From: Vibrio gallicus
GTDB lineage: Bacteria > Pseudomonadota > Gammaproteobacteria > Enterobacterales > Vibrionaceae
NCBI RefSeq assembly: GCF_024346875.1
Contig: NZ_AP024872.1
Span: 1 to 64,000 of the forward strand
Direction of reading: 5' to 3'
Length of the DNA stretch: 64,000 bases
Below, piece by piece: positions 1 through 9,038 of the stretch. The stretch's first letter is position 1, and each line of letters starts with the position of its first letter. A program made the translations under genes and the position numbers. The notes beneath the pieces were generated by a model. It made no database searches and was not told the origin of the DNA. It worked only from the letters and a program-made list of their open reading frames with translations.

Positions 1-2
1 GA

Positions 3-824
3 ACCCGTATGTCGCGTCGAATGAGCGACAGTATGTTACTTACTGAGCTTAACCAGAAACTGGCTCGTAATATTGAATGGCGACGTTTTTCGATGGATCT
101 TTTACGGGAGCTTAAAAAGCTGTCCAAAGGGAAGGGCGATGACGAATTGTTTGCGGTCAATCTATGGGGTTACCACCTCACATTAACTGCCCTTGAACCC
201 AGCGATAAACTTAAAGACTACCAGGTTGATATCAAGTGTAATGCGGAAGAGGTACTCAAATACTCTAGAGCGCGCACTACCAACGCGGGTAAACGTAACA
301 TGGCTCCTACACTGCCCAATCCTCTTAGGCACGAAATGGTGTCCAAACAGAAGCTTGAAGAGCTTGCTGAAATCATTGATGGTGAATTTGAGCCTATTCA
401 GCGTAAAAAGAGCTCCCCTAAGGGAAATCTTGGACGCAGAGTGAAGCTCAGAAAGCACCTAGTGGAGATAAATGCAGAAGAGCTGACCATCAGCCTTACC
501 AAATACACCTCTCCAGAGGCGCTAGAAAGAAGTATAACGGCTTTATCAGCAATGACAGGACACTCACCTTCATCAATACAGGAAGAGTGTCAGGAGCTTA
601 TACAGAAGCTTGATTGGCTTAAAGTTGGTGACAGCGTTGTGAGCTATGAAATATTAAGTCACACGATTGAGTTGTATAACCAGCAAACAACCGGCACCCA
701 GCTCTCAATAGAGAGGTTGATCTTAGGTCTTGCTGTGCGTCGTAAGGTATGTCGTCAGATCTTCGAAGGACACTTTGATGAGAGCGTGATTCGCGTATTG
801 AGAGAAATAGCGTCCGGCTCTTGA
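3..824 (+). CDS. rctB: RctB, chromosome 2 replication initiator (C-terminal part)
   Basis: The frame is open at the left edge, so this is the C-terminal part (about 273 residues of a protein usually near 658). It matches what I remember of V. cholerae RctB almost residue for residue in segments such as LARNIEWRRFSMDL, SRARTTNAGKRNMAPTLPNP and AVRRKVCRQI. RctB binds 12-mer and 39-mer sites in oriCII and starts replication of Vibrio chromosome 2; this C-terminal part is linked to regulation of initiation. The methionine at 9 is internal, because codons read through upstream of it. The gene places the window next to oriCII, which should lie to the left. Confidence 0.95.
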   Translation, partial: TRMSRRMSDSMLLTELNQKLARNIEWRRFSMDLLRELKKLSKGKGDDELFAVNLWGYHLTLTALEPSDKLKDYQVDIKCNAEEVLKYSRARTTNAGKRNMAPTLPNPLRHEMVSKQKLEELAEIIDGEFEPIQRKKSSPKGNLGRRVKLRKHLVEINAEELTISLTKYTSPEALERSITALSAMTGHSPSSIQEECQELIQKLDWLKVGDSVVSYEILSHTIELYNQQTTGTQLSIERLILGLAVRRKVCRQIFEGHFDESVIRVLREIASGS

Positions 825-858
825 TCATAGTTCCGTTATTGTAATGAACACCATACTC

Positions 859-1350
859 TCATTTGGAGGATGGTTTCGAGCTTTGACAAGGCTTTAAGCT
901 CGGAATAGGGGGATCGTTTAGCGGATAAGCGGTCATAAACTTAATATGGCCCTCGATATGTGATCTCATTTGCTGTTGCCAAAATGGATCTCGGCGATGT
1001 TTGCAAAATTGGATGATTAAAACAGTGACATTTTCTAGTTTGCGACTACAACACATTCGTATGTTTTGATCGACCTCAGCTCGTCCAACTACATTTTGCA
1101 GTTTAGCTTGAGCTAAACACAGATATTGATAGGCGAGCTGTTCTTCTGCCAAGCCCAAATGATGTTTATACATGCGTGCGCAGCTATCTAACCAGCAGCC
1201 CAAGGCCTTACTTTGTTCAATAGATAGCTCCGGCCCCCAAATATCGTCAGGGGCGTTGTGTATTAACTTGGCTAGGGTTTGTACTTGATCATGCTTCCCG
1301 TTGCTATGCCATTTTGATACCTGTTGTTGCCAATATACAAGTGTTGTCAC
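859..1350 (-). CDS. Conserved hypothetical protein, rctB-proximal
   Basis: A 163-residue soluble protein, convergent with rctB and 34 bp from its stop. It is mostly helical in composition, with scattered Cys and His (CCSRKLENV, FCKHRRD) and a Ser/Pro/Lys-rich tail. No signal peptide or membrane segment is seen. I do not recognise the family. Codon use looks like that of its neighbours and the frame is intact, so I believe it is a real gene, probably one of the small conserved genes beside oriCII in vibrios. Function unknown. Confidence 0.7.
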   Translation of the reverse strand: MTTLVYWQQQVSKWHSNGKHDQVQTLAKLIHNAPDDIWGPELSIEQSKALGCWLDSCARMYKHHLGLAEEQLAYQYLCLAQAKLQNVVGRAEVDQNIRMCCSRKLENVTVLIIQFCKHRRDPFWQQQMRSHIEGHIKFMTAYPLNDPPIPSLKPCQSSKPSSK

Positions 1351-1627
1351 ATGCTTCTCTCGGTTCGAATCTCATATAAGTTTATGCCAGAAACGGTGCT
1401 TTTGTGACCAATTGATGATCTAATCCACATAAAGATTTGTACAAGGCTAACCTAAGTCACAAATTGCTTTTAAACTCCTTAACACATTGCTATTTGATTG
1501 GTATCTATACGTCTATCGAGAGGGGGTACTTATAGAAGGATTCTATCGGCTCTTCTCTGTATGTAATATTGTGAAATTTAACGTTAAATAATTGTTTTAT
1601 AAAAGTTTATTATATTTGGAGCAAGTT

Positions 1628-1825
1628 ATGTCTATTAATTCTATAAGCCGAGAAGATATGAAAGATCTTGCGGGTTCGTGGGATGAATTGAACGCGATGC
1701 CAGCACCAACGACGAACAAACAATTAAAATCTGCGGAAGCTCGTCGCCGTATAGAGCAAATGCGTGAAATTAGAGAAAGTGGTTTAACCCTTGAAGAGGC
1801 AAGAGAGCTTGGTTTGCTTCATTAG
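1628..1825 (+). CDS. Small charged hypothetical protein (65 aa)
   Basis: I chose the ATG at 1628 rather than an upstream in-frame ATG at 1592 because TTTGGAG lies 7-8 bp before it. The protein starts MSINSISREDM and carries a basic helix (SAEARRRIEQMREIRESG) followed by LTLEEARELGLL. Short proteins with a central RRRIE helix occur in many gammaproteobacteria, for example the PA3496-type family, but I cannot assign it with confidence. It is monocistronic, with a parS2 motif about 55 bp downstream. Function unknown. Confidence 0.6.
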   Translation: MSINSISREDMKDLAGSWDELNAMPAPTTNKQLKSAEARRRIEQMREIRESGLTLEEARELGLLH

Positions 1826-1878
1826 TTTCTGCTTACTACGTTAGATGGGCGGTGTTTTCGCTGCCCTTTTATAGCTAG

Positions 1879-1893
1879 ATTTACACTGTAAAC
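1879..1893. promoter_or_regulatory. parS2: parS2 centromere-like site
   Basis: ATTTACACTGTAAAC is a perfect match to the Vibrio chromosome-2 partition site NTTTACANTGTAAAN, which ParB2 binds. It is intergenic and close to rctB, where parS2 sites cluster. A second perfect copy is at 18995-19009. Confidence 0.85.
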
Positions 1894-1960
1894 TGCAATT
1901 TTTGAATCCTATCGAAATGTGCTATATTACCCGCACTGATTTTTTTACATATAATCCTTC

Positions 1961-2167
1961 ATGTCGATAAACCTTTCTACACTTCCTGCAGAGGAAAAGT
2001 ACCGAGTTGAACTAGACAAACAAGCATCTTACTTAGTTTGGAAGGTAAAGCACTCGCAAGGCACTGAACTGGAAATAAATGAGCAACGAGCTAAATTATC
2101 CTCAGAGCAGCATCTTGAGTGGTTTAATGAGTCTGTTGAAAAATATCGACAGATTATGGGATTGTAA
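1961..2167 (+). CDS. DUF3283-like small protein
   Basis: A 68-residue soluble protein. The segments EEKYRVELDKQASYLVWKVK and WFNESVEKYRQIMGL resemble a small gammaproteobacterial family of unknown function that I recall as DUF3283. Length is as expected, with no export signal. The gene stands between the parS2 site and the YebC-like gene on the same strand. The family assignment is from memory of its appearance and is moderate; the reading frame itself looks real. Confidence 0.65.
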   Translation: MSINLSTLPAEEKYRVELDKQASYLVWKVKHSQGTELEINEQRAKLSSEQHLEWFNESVEKYRQIMGL

Positions 2168-2227
2168 GGTAACGTCGTCTTATGGCGAATCAATCTTTGA
2201 TTAATAGAATTTAGAGAGTAGATCCCA

Positions 2228-2944
2228 ATGGGAAGAAGTTTTGAAGTGCGCAAGGCCTCAATGGCCAAAACTGCCGGCGCAAAAATTAAAGTTTATTCTA
2301 AATACGGTAAAGAAATTTACATGTGTGCTAAGAACGGTGGTTCTGATCCAGACATGAACTTGTCTTTAAAACATTTGATCGCAAAAGCGAAAAAAGACCA
2401 AGTTCCAGCACACGTTATCGATAAAGCGATCGATAAAGCAACTGGCGGTGGTGGTGAAGATTACCAACCTGCTCGTTATGAAGGCTTTGGCCCAGGTGGT
2501 ACTAGCGTTATCGTTGACTGCCTAACGGATAACGGCAACCGTACCTTCCAAGATGTACGTCAATGCTTTGTTAAAGTAGGGGCTAAGATTGGTGTTGAAG
2601 GCTCTGTTTCTCACATGTTTGATCACCAAGCGGTATTCCAGTTTAAGGGTGACGATGACGAAGTGATTCTTGAAGCGCTTATGATGGAAGATGTGGATGT
2701 AACAGACGTTGAAGTAGAAGACGGCGTTGTAACCGTATTTGCGCCACATACTGAATTCTTTAAAACCAAGACTGCTCTAATCGCTGCATTCCCTGAGTTA
2801 ACCTTGGATGTAGAAGAGATCACCTTCGTACCTCAAACTCAAACCCCGATAACGGGCGATGACGCTGAAAAATTCCAGAAGTTCCAAGACCTTTTGGATG
2901 ATTGTGATGATGTTCAGCAGGTTTATCACAACGCTGAATTGTAA
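2228..2944 (+). CDS. YebC/PmpR (TACO1) family protein, YeeN-like
   Basis: A 238-residue protein of the YebC/TACO1 family. Members were long annotated as transcription regulators and more recently as ribosome-associated factors that relieve stalling at proline stretches. Family landmarks are [39 protein letters not shown] and the C-terminal DDVQQVYHN. It is closer to E. coli YeeN than to canonical YebC. A GAGAG ribosome site precedes the ATG. It is followed by a strong terminator and appears monocistronic. An equivalent gene sits near the origin of V. cholerae chromosome 2. Confidence 0.9.
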   Translation: MGRSFEVRKASMAKTAGAKIKVYSKYGKEIYMCAKNGGSDPDMNLSLKHLIAKAKKDQVPAHVIDKAIDKATGGGGEDYQPARYEGFGPGGTSVIVDCLTDNGNRTFQDVRQCFVKVGAKIGVEGSVSHMFDHQAVFQFKGDDDEVILEALMMEDVDVTDVEVEDGVVTVFAPHTEFFKTKTALIAAFPELTLDVEEITFVPQTQTPITGDDAEKFQKFQDLLDDCDDVQQVYHNAEL

Positions 2945-2968
2945 GATTCACTACTGACTTATATTAGA

Positions 2969-2998
2969 ACCGAGCGTATAAACGCTCGGTTTTTTTTG
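2969..2998 (+). terminator. Rho-independent terminator of yebC-like gene
   Basis: Eight-bp stem ACCGAGCG/CGCTCGGT with a six-base loop followed by a run of T residues, 25 bp after the stop codon. Confidence 0.9.
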
Positions 2999-3108
2999 TT
3001 CTATTTTTGGATAAAGGATAGTAATCATTCTTTTCAAAATAGAAAGTTTTGTGTCATAACTAGCGTGCTATTCTGAACAGATAATGGACTAATAAATAGG
3101 AGTAACAG

Positions 3109-3984
3109 ATGCAAGTAAGTTTTCTAGGATTGGGGGTCATGGGGTACCCAATGGCGGGTCATCTCACTAAAGCTGGCTTTGATGTAAAGGTGTACAACCG
3201 TACTCATCAAAAAGCGTTGCAATGGGCTCAAGAGTATCCAGGTGTTGCTGTAGAAACTGTTGCTCAAGCTGTTGAAGGATCAGATGTGGTGCTGGTGTGT
3301 GTTGGTAACGACGATGATGTACGCAGTGTCGTTACCGCTGATGATGGTGCGCTTGCGAATATGAAAGCGGGAGCGATTCTTATTGATCACACCACCACAT
3401 CAGCCACTTTAGCGGAAGAAATTTTTAGCGCGGCTAAACAAGCTGGGATTCGCTTTATGGATGCGCCTGTGTCTGGCGGTCAAGCGGGGGCTGAAAATGG
3501 TGTGCTCACGGTAATGACTGGTGGTTCAACACAAGACTTTGATGCTATGCAGCCTGTTTTTGACGCCTACGCCAAATCAAGCGTACTTATGGGAGAGGCA
3601 GGACAAGGTCAAAGAGCGAAAATGGTCAATCAGATCTGTATTGCTGGCGCATTGAGCGGCCTCTCTGAAGGCCTGCTACTTGCAGAGAAATCTGGTTTAG
3701 ATATTAAAACAGTGGTTGATTGCCTGAAGTTTGGTGCAGCCGGCTCCTGGCAGATGGAAAATCGTGCTGAGACAATGGCGCAAGATAAATTTGATTTTGG
3801 GTTTGCCATCGATTGGATGATCAAAGACCTAGGTTTTTGCTTGGATGAAGCACAGCGTCATCAATTAAAGCTTCCTTTAACTCAAGATAGCTATGATGCC
3901 TACCAGGCATTATCAAGCGATGGACTAGGTAGAATGGATACCTCTGTTTTGATTAAAGCCATCCGTCAAAAAGCAGAATCTTGA
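3109..3984 (+). CDS. 3-hydroxyisobutyrate dehydrogenase family NAD(P)-dependent oxidoreductase
   Basis: A 291-residue beta-hydroxyacid dehydrogenase. The N-terminal Rossmann motif is FLGLGVMGYPMAGHL; DAPVSGGQAGAENG is the substrate-binding signature, and the catalytic Lys lies in GQGQRAKMVNQI. The family oxidises 3-hydroxyisobutyrate, tartronate semialdehyde or similar short hydroxyacids with NAD(P); the true substrate cannot be told from sequence. It stands alone with an AGGAG ribosome site before the ATG, not in a valine-degradation operon, which argues against a certain mmsB role. Confidence 0.9.
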   Translation: MQVSFLGLGVMGYPMAGHLTKAGFDVKVYNRTHQKALQWAQEYPGVAVETVAQAVEGSDVVLVCVGNDDDVRSVVTADDGALANMKAGAILIDHTTTSATLAEEIFSAAKQAGIRFMDAPVSGGQAGAENGVLTVMTGGSTQDFDAMQPVFDAYAKSSVLMGEAGQGQRAKMVNQICIAGALSGLSEGLLLAEKSGLDIKTVVDCLKFGAAGSWQMENRAETMAQDKFDFGFAIDWMIKDLGFCLDEAQRHQLKLPLTQDSYDAYQALSSDGLGRMDTSVLIKAIRQKAES

Positions 3985-4363
3985 GCATTTAAGATATTCG
4001 GTAAGCCTGCACTTCAATTATAATCCTCGGAGAGTGAATTCGAGGATTCCTCTTTATTATTCGCTACATCCTTACATACCTGTCAATTCCTATAATTATT
4101 TTTGGCGTAAAAAGGCAAAAGTATAAGACTCAATGCTAGTCAATAGTATTGTGTGCAATTTGTTACCTATGTCTTTGTTCTTGCCTAAGTTTATGAAATA
4201 CCTATAGGAAGTGGTTAGAATCCATAACCTAGATGTATGGCTTTGTTGAAATTAAGCATAATCAACGCGTTATTAACCACACATATAACTATTGCTTGTT
4301 TTTTCATCAAACTTGCCTCTTAAAGGGATTTAAGTACAATCCGACTGTCTATTTTTTAATCGT
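3985..4363. other. Intergenic region with one hairpin
   Basis: About 380 bp with no convincing gene. AATCCTCG/CGAGGATT at 4022-4048 forms an 8-bp stem followed by a CCTCTTTATT tract, a possible weak terminator of the dehydrogenase gene. The rest is AT-rich and presumably carries the promoter of the M23/bactofilin pair. Confidence 0.5.
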
Positions 4364-5323
4364 ATGGTTAGGTCAATGAAAGAGCACGTCATCGTCACCG
4401 TGTCTACCATCGAGGGAACACGTCATTATCAGCTAGGGAAATGGTTGCAAAAATGCTTAAAAGGCATTGGTTATCTATCGTTAGCCTTGGTTATTACTGC
4501 GGCAGGGCTAATCTACTATCTCAACAATGAGGTAGATGTTGCCCTTTTAAAGCAGTCTGAATTTGAAAGTCGGTCTACAGAACTCACTGAAGAGGTGAAG
4601 CAACTGCAAGATCTTAAACATGATCTAGAAAATGACCTAACCAATCGTGAGGAGCGCTTGCAGAAGGTTTCAGATCGTCTTGGTGACCTTGAAACAGTAT
4701 TGGGTGTTGCTGAGACTGATGGTGAGATTGAACGACGGATAGACACAGCGATGCTTACCTCATCGGTACGTCTATATATGTTAAATAATATCCCTAATGG
4801 CTCTCCGGTTGGCGCAGTTCGTGTTTCATCTAAATTTGGCTATCGAACTCACCCAGTAACGGGTCGTAAAACCATGCACCGAGGTATGGACTACGCAGTT
4901 AATGTTGGTGCACCAATTTATGCACCTGCTGACGGGGTAGTTGAGGTAACAAGATCCAGTAAAACCGGATCTGGAAACTTTTTGAGATTGCAGCATTCCT
5001 ATGGGTTTTCAAGCTCTTATTCTCATTTGCAAAAGTTTAAGGTGAAGCAGGGAGAGTTTGTTGAAAAAGGCCAGTTAATTGCTTATTCCGGTAATACCGG
5101 CATATCAACAGGACCACATCTACATTACGAGATACGCTTTGTGGGGCGCGCTCTCGATCCTATGGCATTCCATAACTGGAGTGCTGATAACTTTGAATCA
5201 TTATTTGAAAAAGAACGAGGCGTTAGATGGGACTCTTTGGTCAAAAAGATAGAAAATCGAGCAAGCAATCAGCTACAACTCTCATCGCAAGCGGTTGTCA
5301 AATTGAAGGACAGCTCAAGTTAG
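4364..5323 (+). CDS. Membrane-anchored M23 family metallopeptidase
   Basis: A 319-residue inner-membrane peptidase. A short cytoplasmic N-terminus is followed by one membrane segment (about residues 33-52), a coiled coil (about 60-115, rich in E, L, K) and a LytM/M23 domain (about 145-270). Zinc ligands are visible in HRGMDYA (H and D) and GPHLHYEIR (HxH). The family cleaves peptidoglycan cross-bridges in the periplasm. The ATG at 4376 (MKEHVIV) is an alternative start. The 3' end overlaps the bactofilin gene by 97 bp in another frame, so the two are co-expressed. M23 peptidase plus bactofilin pairs are known cell-shape modules, for example Csd1/CcmA in Helicobacter. Confidence 0.9.
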   Translation: MVRSMKEHVIVTVSTIEGTRHYQLGKWLQKCLKGIGYLSLALVITAAGLIYYLNNEVDVALLKQSEFESRSTELTEEVKQLQDLKHDLENDLTNREERLQKVSDRLGDLETVLGVAETDGEIERRIDTAMLTSSVRLYMLNNIPNGSPVGAVRVSSKFGYRTHPVTGRKTMHRGMDYAVNVGAPIYAPADGVVEVTRSSKTGSGNFLRLQHSYGFSSSYSHLQKFKVKQGEFVEKGQLIAYSGNTGISTGPHLHYEIRFVGRALDPMAFHNWSADNFESLFEKERGVRWDSLVKKIENRASNQLQLSSQAVVKLKDSSS

Positions 5324-5643
5324 AGAGTGATATGCATGTTGACGGTACAGTTGTAGGCCATGTGACGGTAGAGCAATCCCTTATAATTAGCCAAACTGGG
5401 CGTGTTGTGGGAGATGTATTCGCAGGTAAGCTTATTGTGAACGGCGTCGTCGAAGGCACTGTGCACGCGAATTCACTCGAAATCCTTGAAAACGGACGAG
5501 TTCAGGGCACCATTTTTACCGATGACCTAAGTATTGAACGCGGTGGGAAGTTTATCGGTGATATTAAAGATGCAATCAAAGAGCAGATTGTAGAGTTAAA
5601 CGAAAAAGAAGCGACAGTAAAGAAAAGTCGTAAGACGGCGTAG
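5227..5643 (+). CDS. Bactofilin (polymer-forming cytoskeletal protein)
   Basis: A 138-residue bactofilin. After a basic Ser/Gln-rich N-terminus there is a beta-helix core of short hydrophobic repeats (HVDGTVVGHV, GRVVGDVFAGKLIVNGVVEG, GRVQGTIFTDD), then a charged tail rich in Lys/Glu. Bactofilins polymerise without nucleotide and often scaffold cell-wall hydrolases. The start lies inside the M23 gene and is supported by GAGG 6-7 bp upstream. The 97-bp overlap implies translational coupling to the peptidase it probably positions. Confidence 0.92.
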   Translation: MGLFGQKDRKSSKQSATTLIASGCQIEGQLKLESDMHVDGTVVGHVTVEQSLIISQTGRVVGDVFAGKLIVNGVVEGTVHANSLEILENGRVQGTIFTDDLSIERGGKFIGDIKDAIKEQIVELNEKEATVKKSRKTA

Positions 5644-5689
5644 GGGTGGGGGCGGTGAATCGATGTTTCGATGTAGCGCCATACTCAAC

Positions 5690-6516
5690 AGCGTCATGCC
5701 GGTAGTGTTTTAAGCCGGCATCTGTGATTGCTCAGTGTTTGTATTGGTCGATGTGCTTTGCTTGAGACCGAGTGTCTACAGATCCCCGCCTGCGCGGGGA
5801 AGACGTGAAGGGTCGGAGTCGATGTAGCGCCACTCTCAACCTCGTCATGCCGGTGGTGTTTTAAGCCGGCATCTGTGGTTGCTCGGGTGTTTGCTTTGAG
5901 CGATGTGCTTTGCTTGAGACCGAGTGCTTACAGATCCCCGCTTGCGCGGGGAAGACGTGGGGGTGGAGTTGATGTGGCGGTGAATTGGTGTATCGATGAG
6001 TCGATGTAGCGCCACGCTCAACAGCGTCATGCCGGTGGTGTTTTAAGCCGGCATCAGTGGTTACTTGGTGGTTGTTTTGAGCGATGTGCTTTGCTTGAGC
6101 CCGAGTGTTTACAGATCCCCGCCTTCGCGGGGAAGACGTGGGGGCAGGAGTCGATGTGGCGGTGAATCGGTGTATCGGTGTGGCGGTGAGTCTATGTATC
6201 GCCACGCTCAACAGCGTCATGCCGGTGGTGTTTTGAGCCGGCATCAGTGGTTACTTGGTGGTTGTTTTGAGCGATGTGCTTTGCTTGAGCCCGAGTGCTT
6301 ACAGATCCCCGCCTGCGCGGGGAAGACGTGAGAGACGGAATCGGTGTGGCGGTGAATTGGTGCTTCGATGAGTCGATGTAGCGCCGCACTCAACCTCGTC
6401 ATGCCGGTGGTGTTTTGAGCCGGCATCTGTGGTTGCTCGGGTGTTTGCTTTGAGCGATGTGCTTTGCTTGAGAGCGAGCGTCTACAGATCCCCGCCTACG
6501 CGGGGGAGCCTGTTGT
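5690..6516. repeat. Tandem repeat array 1 (five hairpin-bearing units)
   Basis: Five imperfect direct copies. GTCATGCCGG occurs at 5693, 5844, 6026, 6216 and 6398 (steps of 151, 182, 190 and 182 bp). Each unit has hairpin 1 (ATGCCGG...CCGGCAT), a GATGTGCTTTGCTTGAG linker, hairpin 2 (TCCCCGC...GCGGGGA) and a degenerate TCGATG/GGTG-rich spacer. Small open frames on both strands are by-products of the repeat. The same family recurs at 56211-57120. The array lies between bactofilin and cti, which converge on it. Confidence 0.95.
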
Positions 6517-6546
6517 TTTAGCTGTTTACCGTTAACTACGAACCAC

Positions 6547-8898
6547 TCATCTATTCCCAAAGCGGTTGTAATCCAATAAACCGTATTCTATCGGCTGGTC
6601 TTTTTTATACCATGCGTGCAGCTTGTCGCTAAATGGCCAGAATCTAACGTCGGTGCGTCGGATGGCAAATCTATCGAGTAGCTCTTCATAGTCATCGTCG
6701 TCATCGAGCTCACGCATCCTTTGTATTAATTCTGGTATCTCACGCTCTTGTAGAGACAAGAATGCCGCTGGATAACTTCCTAAAACCCCGTTAACTAAAG
6801 TTAAGCGATCCTTTTCCGGTACGCGGTTGTCTTCTTCATTAAATAAACTAGAGATATTGGTGTGGGCGTTATTATGTAATAGGGTGAAAATGTGCTGTTC
6901 ACCACTATCAGCTTCGATATTGATGAGCAGCATCTGTGGAAACTGCTCTATTCCGCCACCTACTAGCTCATTTATCTCAGCCAATAGCAGTTCATTGCTA
7001 CGTGTAAGGGGCGTATCTACTATGTCATAACGCGTATTGAGTACTGGAGCTACACGTTCAGTAAGCAGGGTTAATAGCTCCTCTTTGGGATTATCTGAGC
7101 GATAGGTGATACCGCTTTCTTGGTCAAATGGTTTGGCGTTGCGGGTCAGGAAATCACTAAACTCAATAGATTGCCCCTCATACCAACTAGAAAGTGTTTG
7201 ATGTCGAGACGCCTTAGGAAGAAAGGCAATGAAGTTGGTTTCTCCCTCAATACGTAATAGGTCCATATACATGCGGGTTATCAGTTGATGCCCAAAGTTT
7301 CCGTAGATATCAAAGCCCGCTACCAATAGATAATGAATGCGTTCTAGCAGTGAATAATCAATAACCCAAGCGGTTTTCGGTTGGTTTCCAACTAATCCTT
7401 TGGCAACGGAGGCACTATCAAAATGCCTAAATATTGTGAGGGCGGCGTTGTCATTCACGCCATCACCATCCCAGATCATATCTAGATTTAGATGTACGTC
7501 ATCTTTAAAGTGATTATTCATGAAGTTCATCTTTTCACTCATGAATTTAGACTGACTTTTTGAGAAAGCGATCCAATTTAGTAGTGGTGTGGTATTGCTA
7601 TCAAGCTCGCTCGGTAAGCGCATATTTTCTGCCTGCCCTCTAAAGAATTGATCCGCTTCCGAATTGCTTGATAGTTCTGGGTCGGTAAAGAAAACCCAAA
7701 AATGGTCGTTAATAACATTAAGCGCCAATTGACCCCGACAAACCGGTCCCTTGATAAAGGCCATAATTGTATTTTGCGCCTCATCTAATAGAAATTTATA
7801 GCGAGATTTAACGGGAATATCAGCAAACGCTAAGATTGGATTAGATGCCACATGTAATGTATAGCTTGGAAGGGATTTGACCTCGTATTTCTCTTGTTCA
7901 AACCAAGCTAGCCAATTGTTCATTCGCTGATTATTGAGTGCAAATGGCATATGGGTTTTATCAACAATCGTTTCACGCTCAGGAATAAGGCGGTAATAGA
8001 CTCTTTCCACGCCAGGATCATCATATGGTCGACGTGTTGCTATACGTTGTACTGGTTCACCAGGTGGGGTAGATGATCTTACTAGGCTGAAGAATGTCTT
8101 CTCATCAAGATCTGAAAAATAGAAGTGTGAAAGAAACAGATGCTCAAAGATATAACGACTGGTTATCTGACGCTTGAGCGAGTCATGATTGAAGTAATTT
8201 TCCCAGTGGGAGATACGTTCCATTAGTGGTTTACTTAGTGGTACTTGGGTCGACATACTCGCGCCTTGTCGTAACCACCCTAATAGGATTTGTTGTTCTT
8301 TATTGGCTAGCGCAGGTAGACCATAAGGCATACCCCACAATGGGTTTTCTTCTACATAGGCTTGTACTGTATTTGAGGTTGGGCAATAGAAGCTTCTATC
8401 TAAACTAAAGTCGAAGTCGTCGTCATCTAATTGAGTATCATTGGGTAATGGATGACGCTGTTTTTGTATTAAAAGTTGCGCCATAACGCCAGATTCAATA
8501 TTGGCATCAGCTCTTTGAAGGCGCTCATTGAGTACTGGAAAAAATCCGTGTTCACGCCACTGCTGGGTATCAGTAGCATCTTCATACAGGCGAGTAGGCT
8601 TGGTTGCAGTCAGTCTAGCCCCTTGATATACCAAGTGCTTACTTGAACCTCTGTCTATTCCCTCAGCAGAGGTTAGCTTAAGCTGGCATGGCGCATCATA
8701 GCAGGCATGACACACCACGCAGCGTTTATCTAGTACAGGTTTTACCTGATCTTCAAAATAGTGGGCTTGAGCTAAATCATGGGAGATGATGCGCTGTTGT
8801 ACTCGTTCTTCACCAAATAGTTCATCAAAATTAAGCCCCGTGTAGGTTGCACAACCAGCCACAATTGAAAGCAGAGCCCCAACTAAAAATTTTTTCAT
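6547..8898 (-). CDS. cti: Fatty acid cis/trans isomerase, heme-binding lipoprotein
   Basis: A 783-residue protein of the expected family length. It begins with a lipoprotein signal (MKKFLVGALLSIVAGC, acylated Cys16) and has a single c-type heme site, CVVCH, at residues 60-64. Cti works in the periplasm on unsaturated membrane phospholipids, turning cis into trans double bonds to stiffen the membrane under solvent, heat or other stress. In Pseudomonas the heme motif is needed for activity. The C-terminal half includes an acidic stretch (RELDDDDDYEELLD). The gene is monocistronic and convergent with bactofilin across array 1. Confidence 0.92.
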   Translation of the reverse strand: MKKFLVGALLSIVAGCATYTGLNFDELFGEERVQQRIISHDLAQAHYFEDQVKPVLDKRCVVCHACYDAPCQLKLTSAEGIDRGSSKHLVYQGARLTATKPTRLYEDATDTQQWREHGFFPVLNERLQRADANIESGVMAQLLIQKQRHPLPNDTQLDDDDFDFSLDRSFYCPTSNTVQAYVEENPLWGMPYGLPALANKEQQILLGWLRQGASMSTQVPLSKPLMERISHWENYFNHDSLKRQITSRYIFEHLFLSHFYFSDLDEKTFFSLVRSSTPPGEPVQRIATRRPYDDPGVERVYYRLIPERETIVDKTHMPFALNNQRMNNWLAWFEQEKYEVKSLPSYTLHVASNPILAFADIPVKSRYKFLLDEAQNTIMAFIKGPVCRGQLALNVINDHFWVFFTDPELSSNSEADQFFRGQAENMRLPSELDSNTTPLLNWIAFSKSQSKFMSEKMNFMNNHFKDDVHLNLDMIWDGDGVNDNAALTIFRHFDSASVAKGLVGNQPKTAWVIDYSLLERIHYLLVAGFDIYGNFGHQLITRMYMDLLRIEGETNFIAFLPKASRHQTLSSWYEGQSIEFSDFLTRNAKPFDQESGITYRSDNPKEELLTLLTERVAPVLNTRYDIVDTPLTRSNELLLAEINELVGGGIEQFPQMLLINIEADSGEQHIFTLLHNNAHTNISSLFNEEDNRVPEKDRLTLVNGVLGSYPAAFLSLQEREIPELIQRMRELDDDDDYEELLDRFAIRRTDVRFWPFSDKLHAWYKKDQPIEYGLLDYNRFGNR

Positions 8899-9018
8899 TT
8901 ACTACTACTCCTTTGTACTAGATTAAGAATGGTAAGGAGTTGGGAATTAGTCAAAATTTCTATTTAATCATATGTTTAACATCACAGATAACTATATGAA
9001 AACGCATCAATACCACAT

Positions 9019-9036
9019 TTAGAGTATATACTCTAA
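9019..9036. promoter_or_regulatory. Perfect 18-bp palindrome ahead of export operon
   Basis: TTAGAGTATATACTCTAA is its own reverse complement and ends 2 bp before the ATG at 9039. Its position suggests an operator for a dimeric regulator of the tolC-hlyD-permease operon. No regulator gene is adjacent, so the protein is unknown. Confidence 0.55.
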
Positions 9037-9038
9037 GT

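Noticed and set aside
183..458. Minus-strand frame within rctB
   Set aside because: Shadow of the RctB coding frame, which is recognisable residue by residue.
5845..6426. Several overlapping 60-127 aa frames on both strands in array 1
   Set aside because: Products of repeat periodicity and GC-rich hairpins; translations repeat and have no domain or start signal.
5690..6516. Integron attC/VCR cassette array
   Set aside because: No integrase, no cassette ORFs, and the core sites of VCRs are absent.
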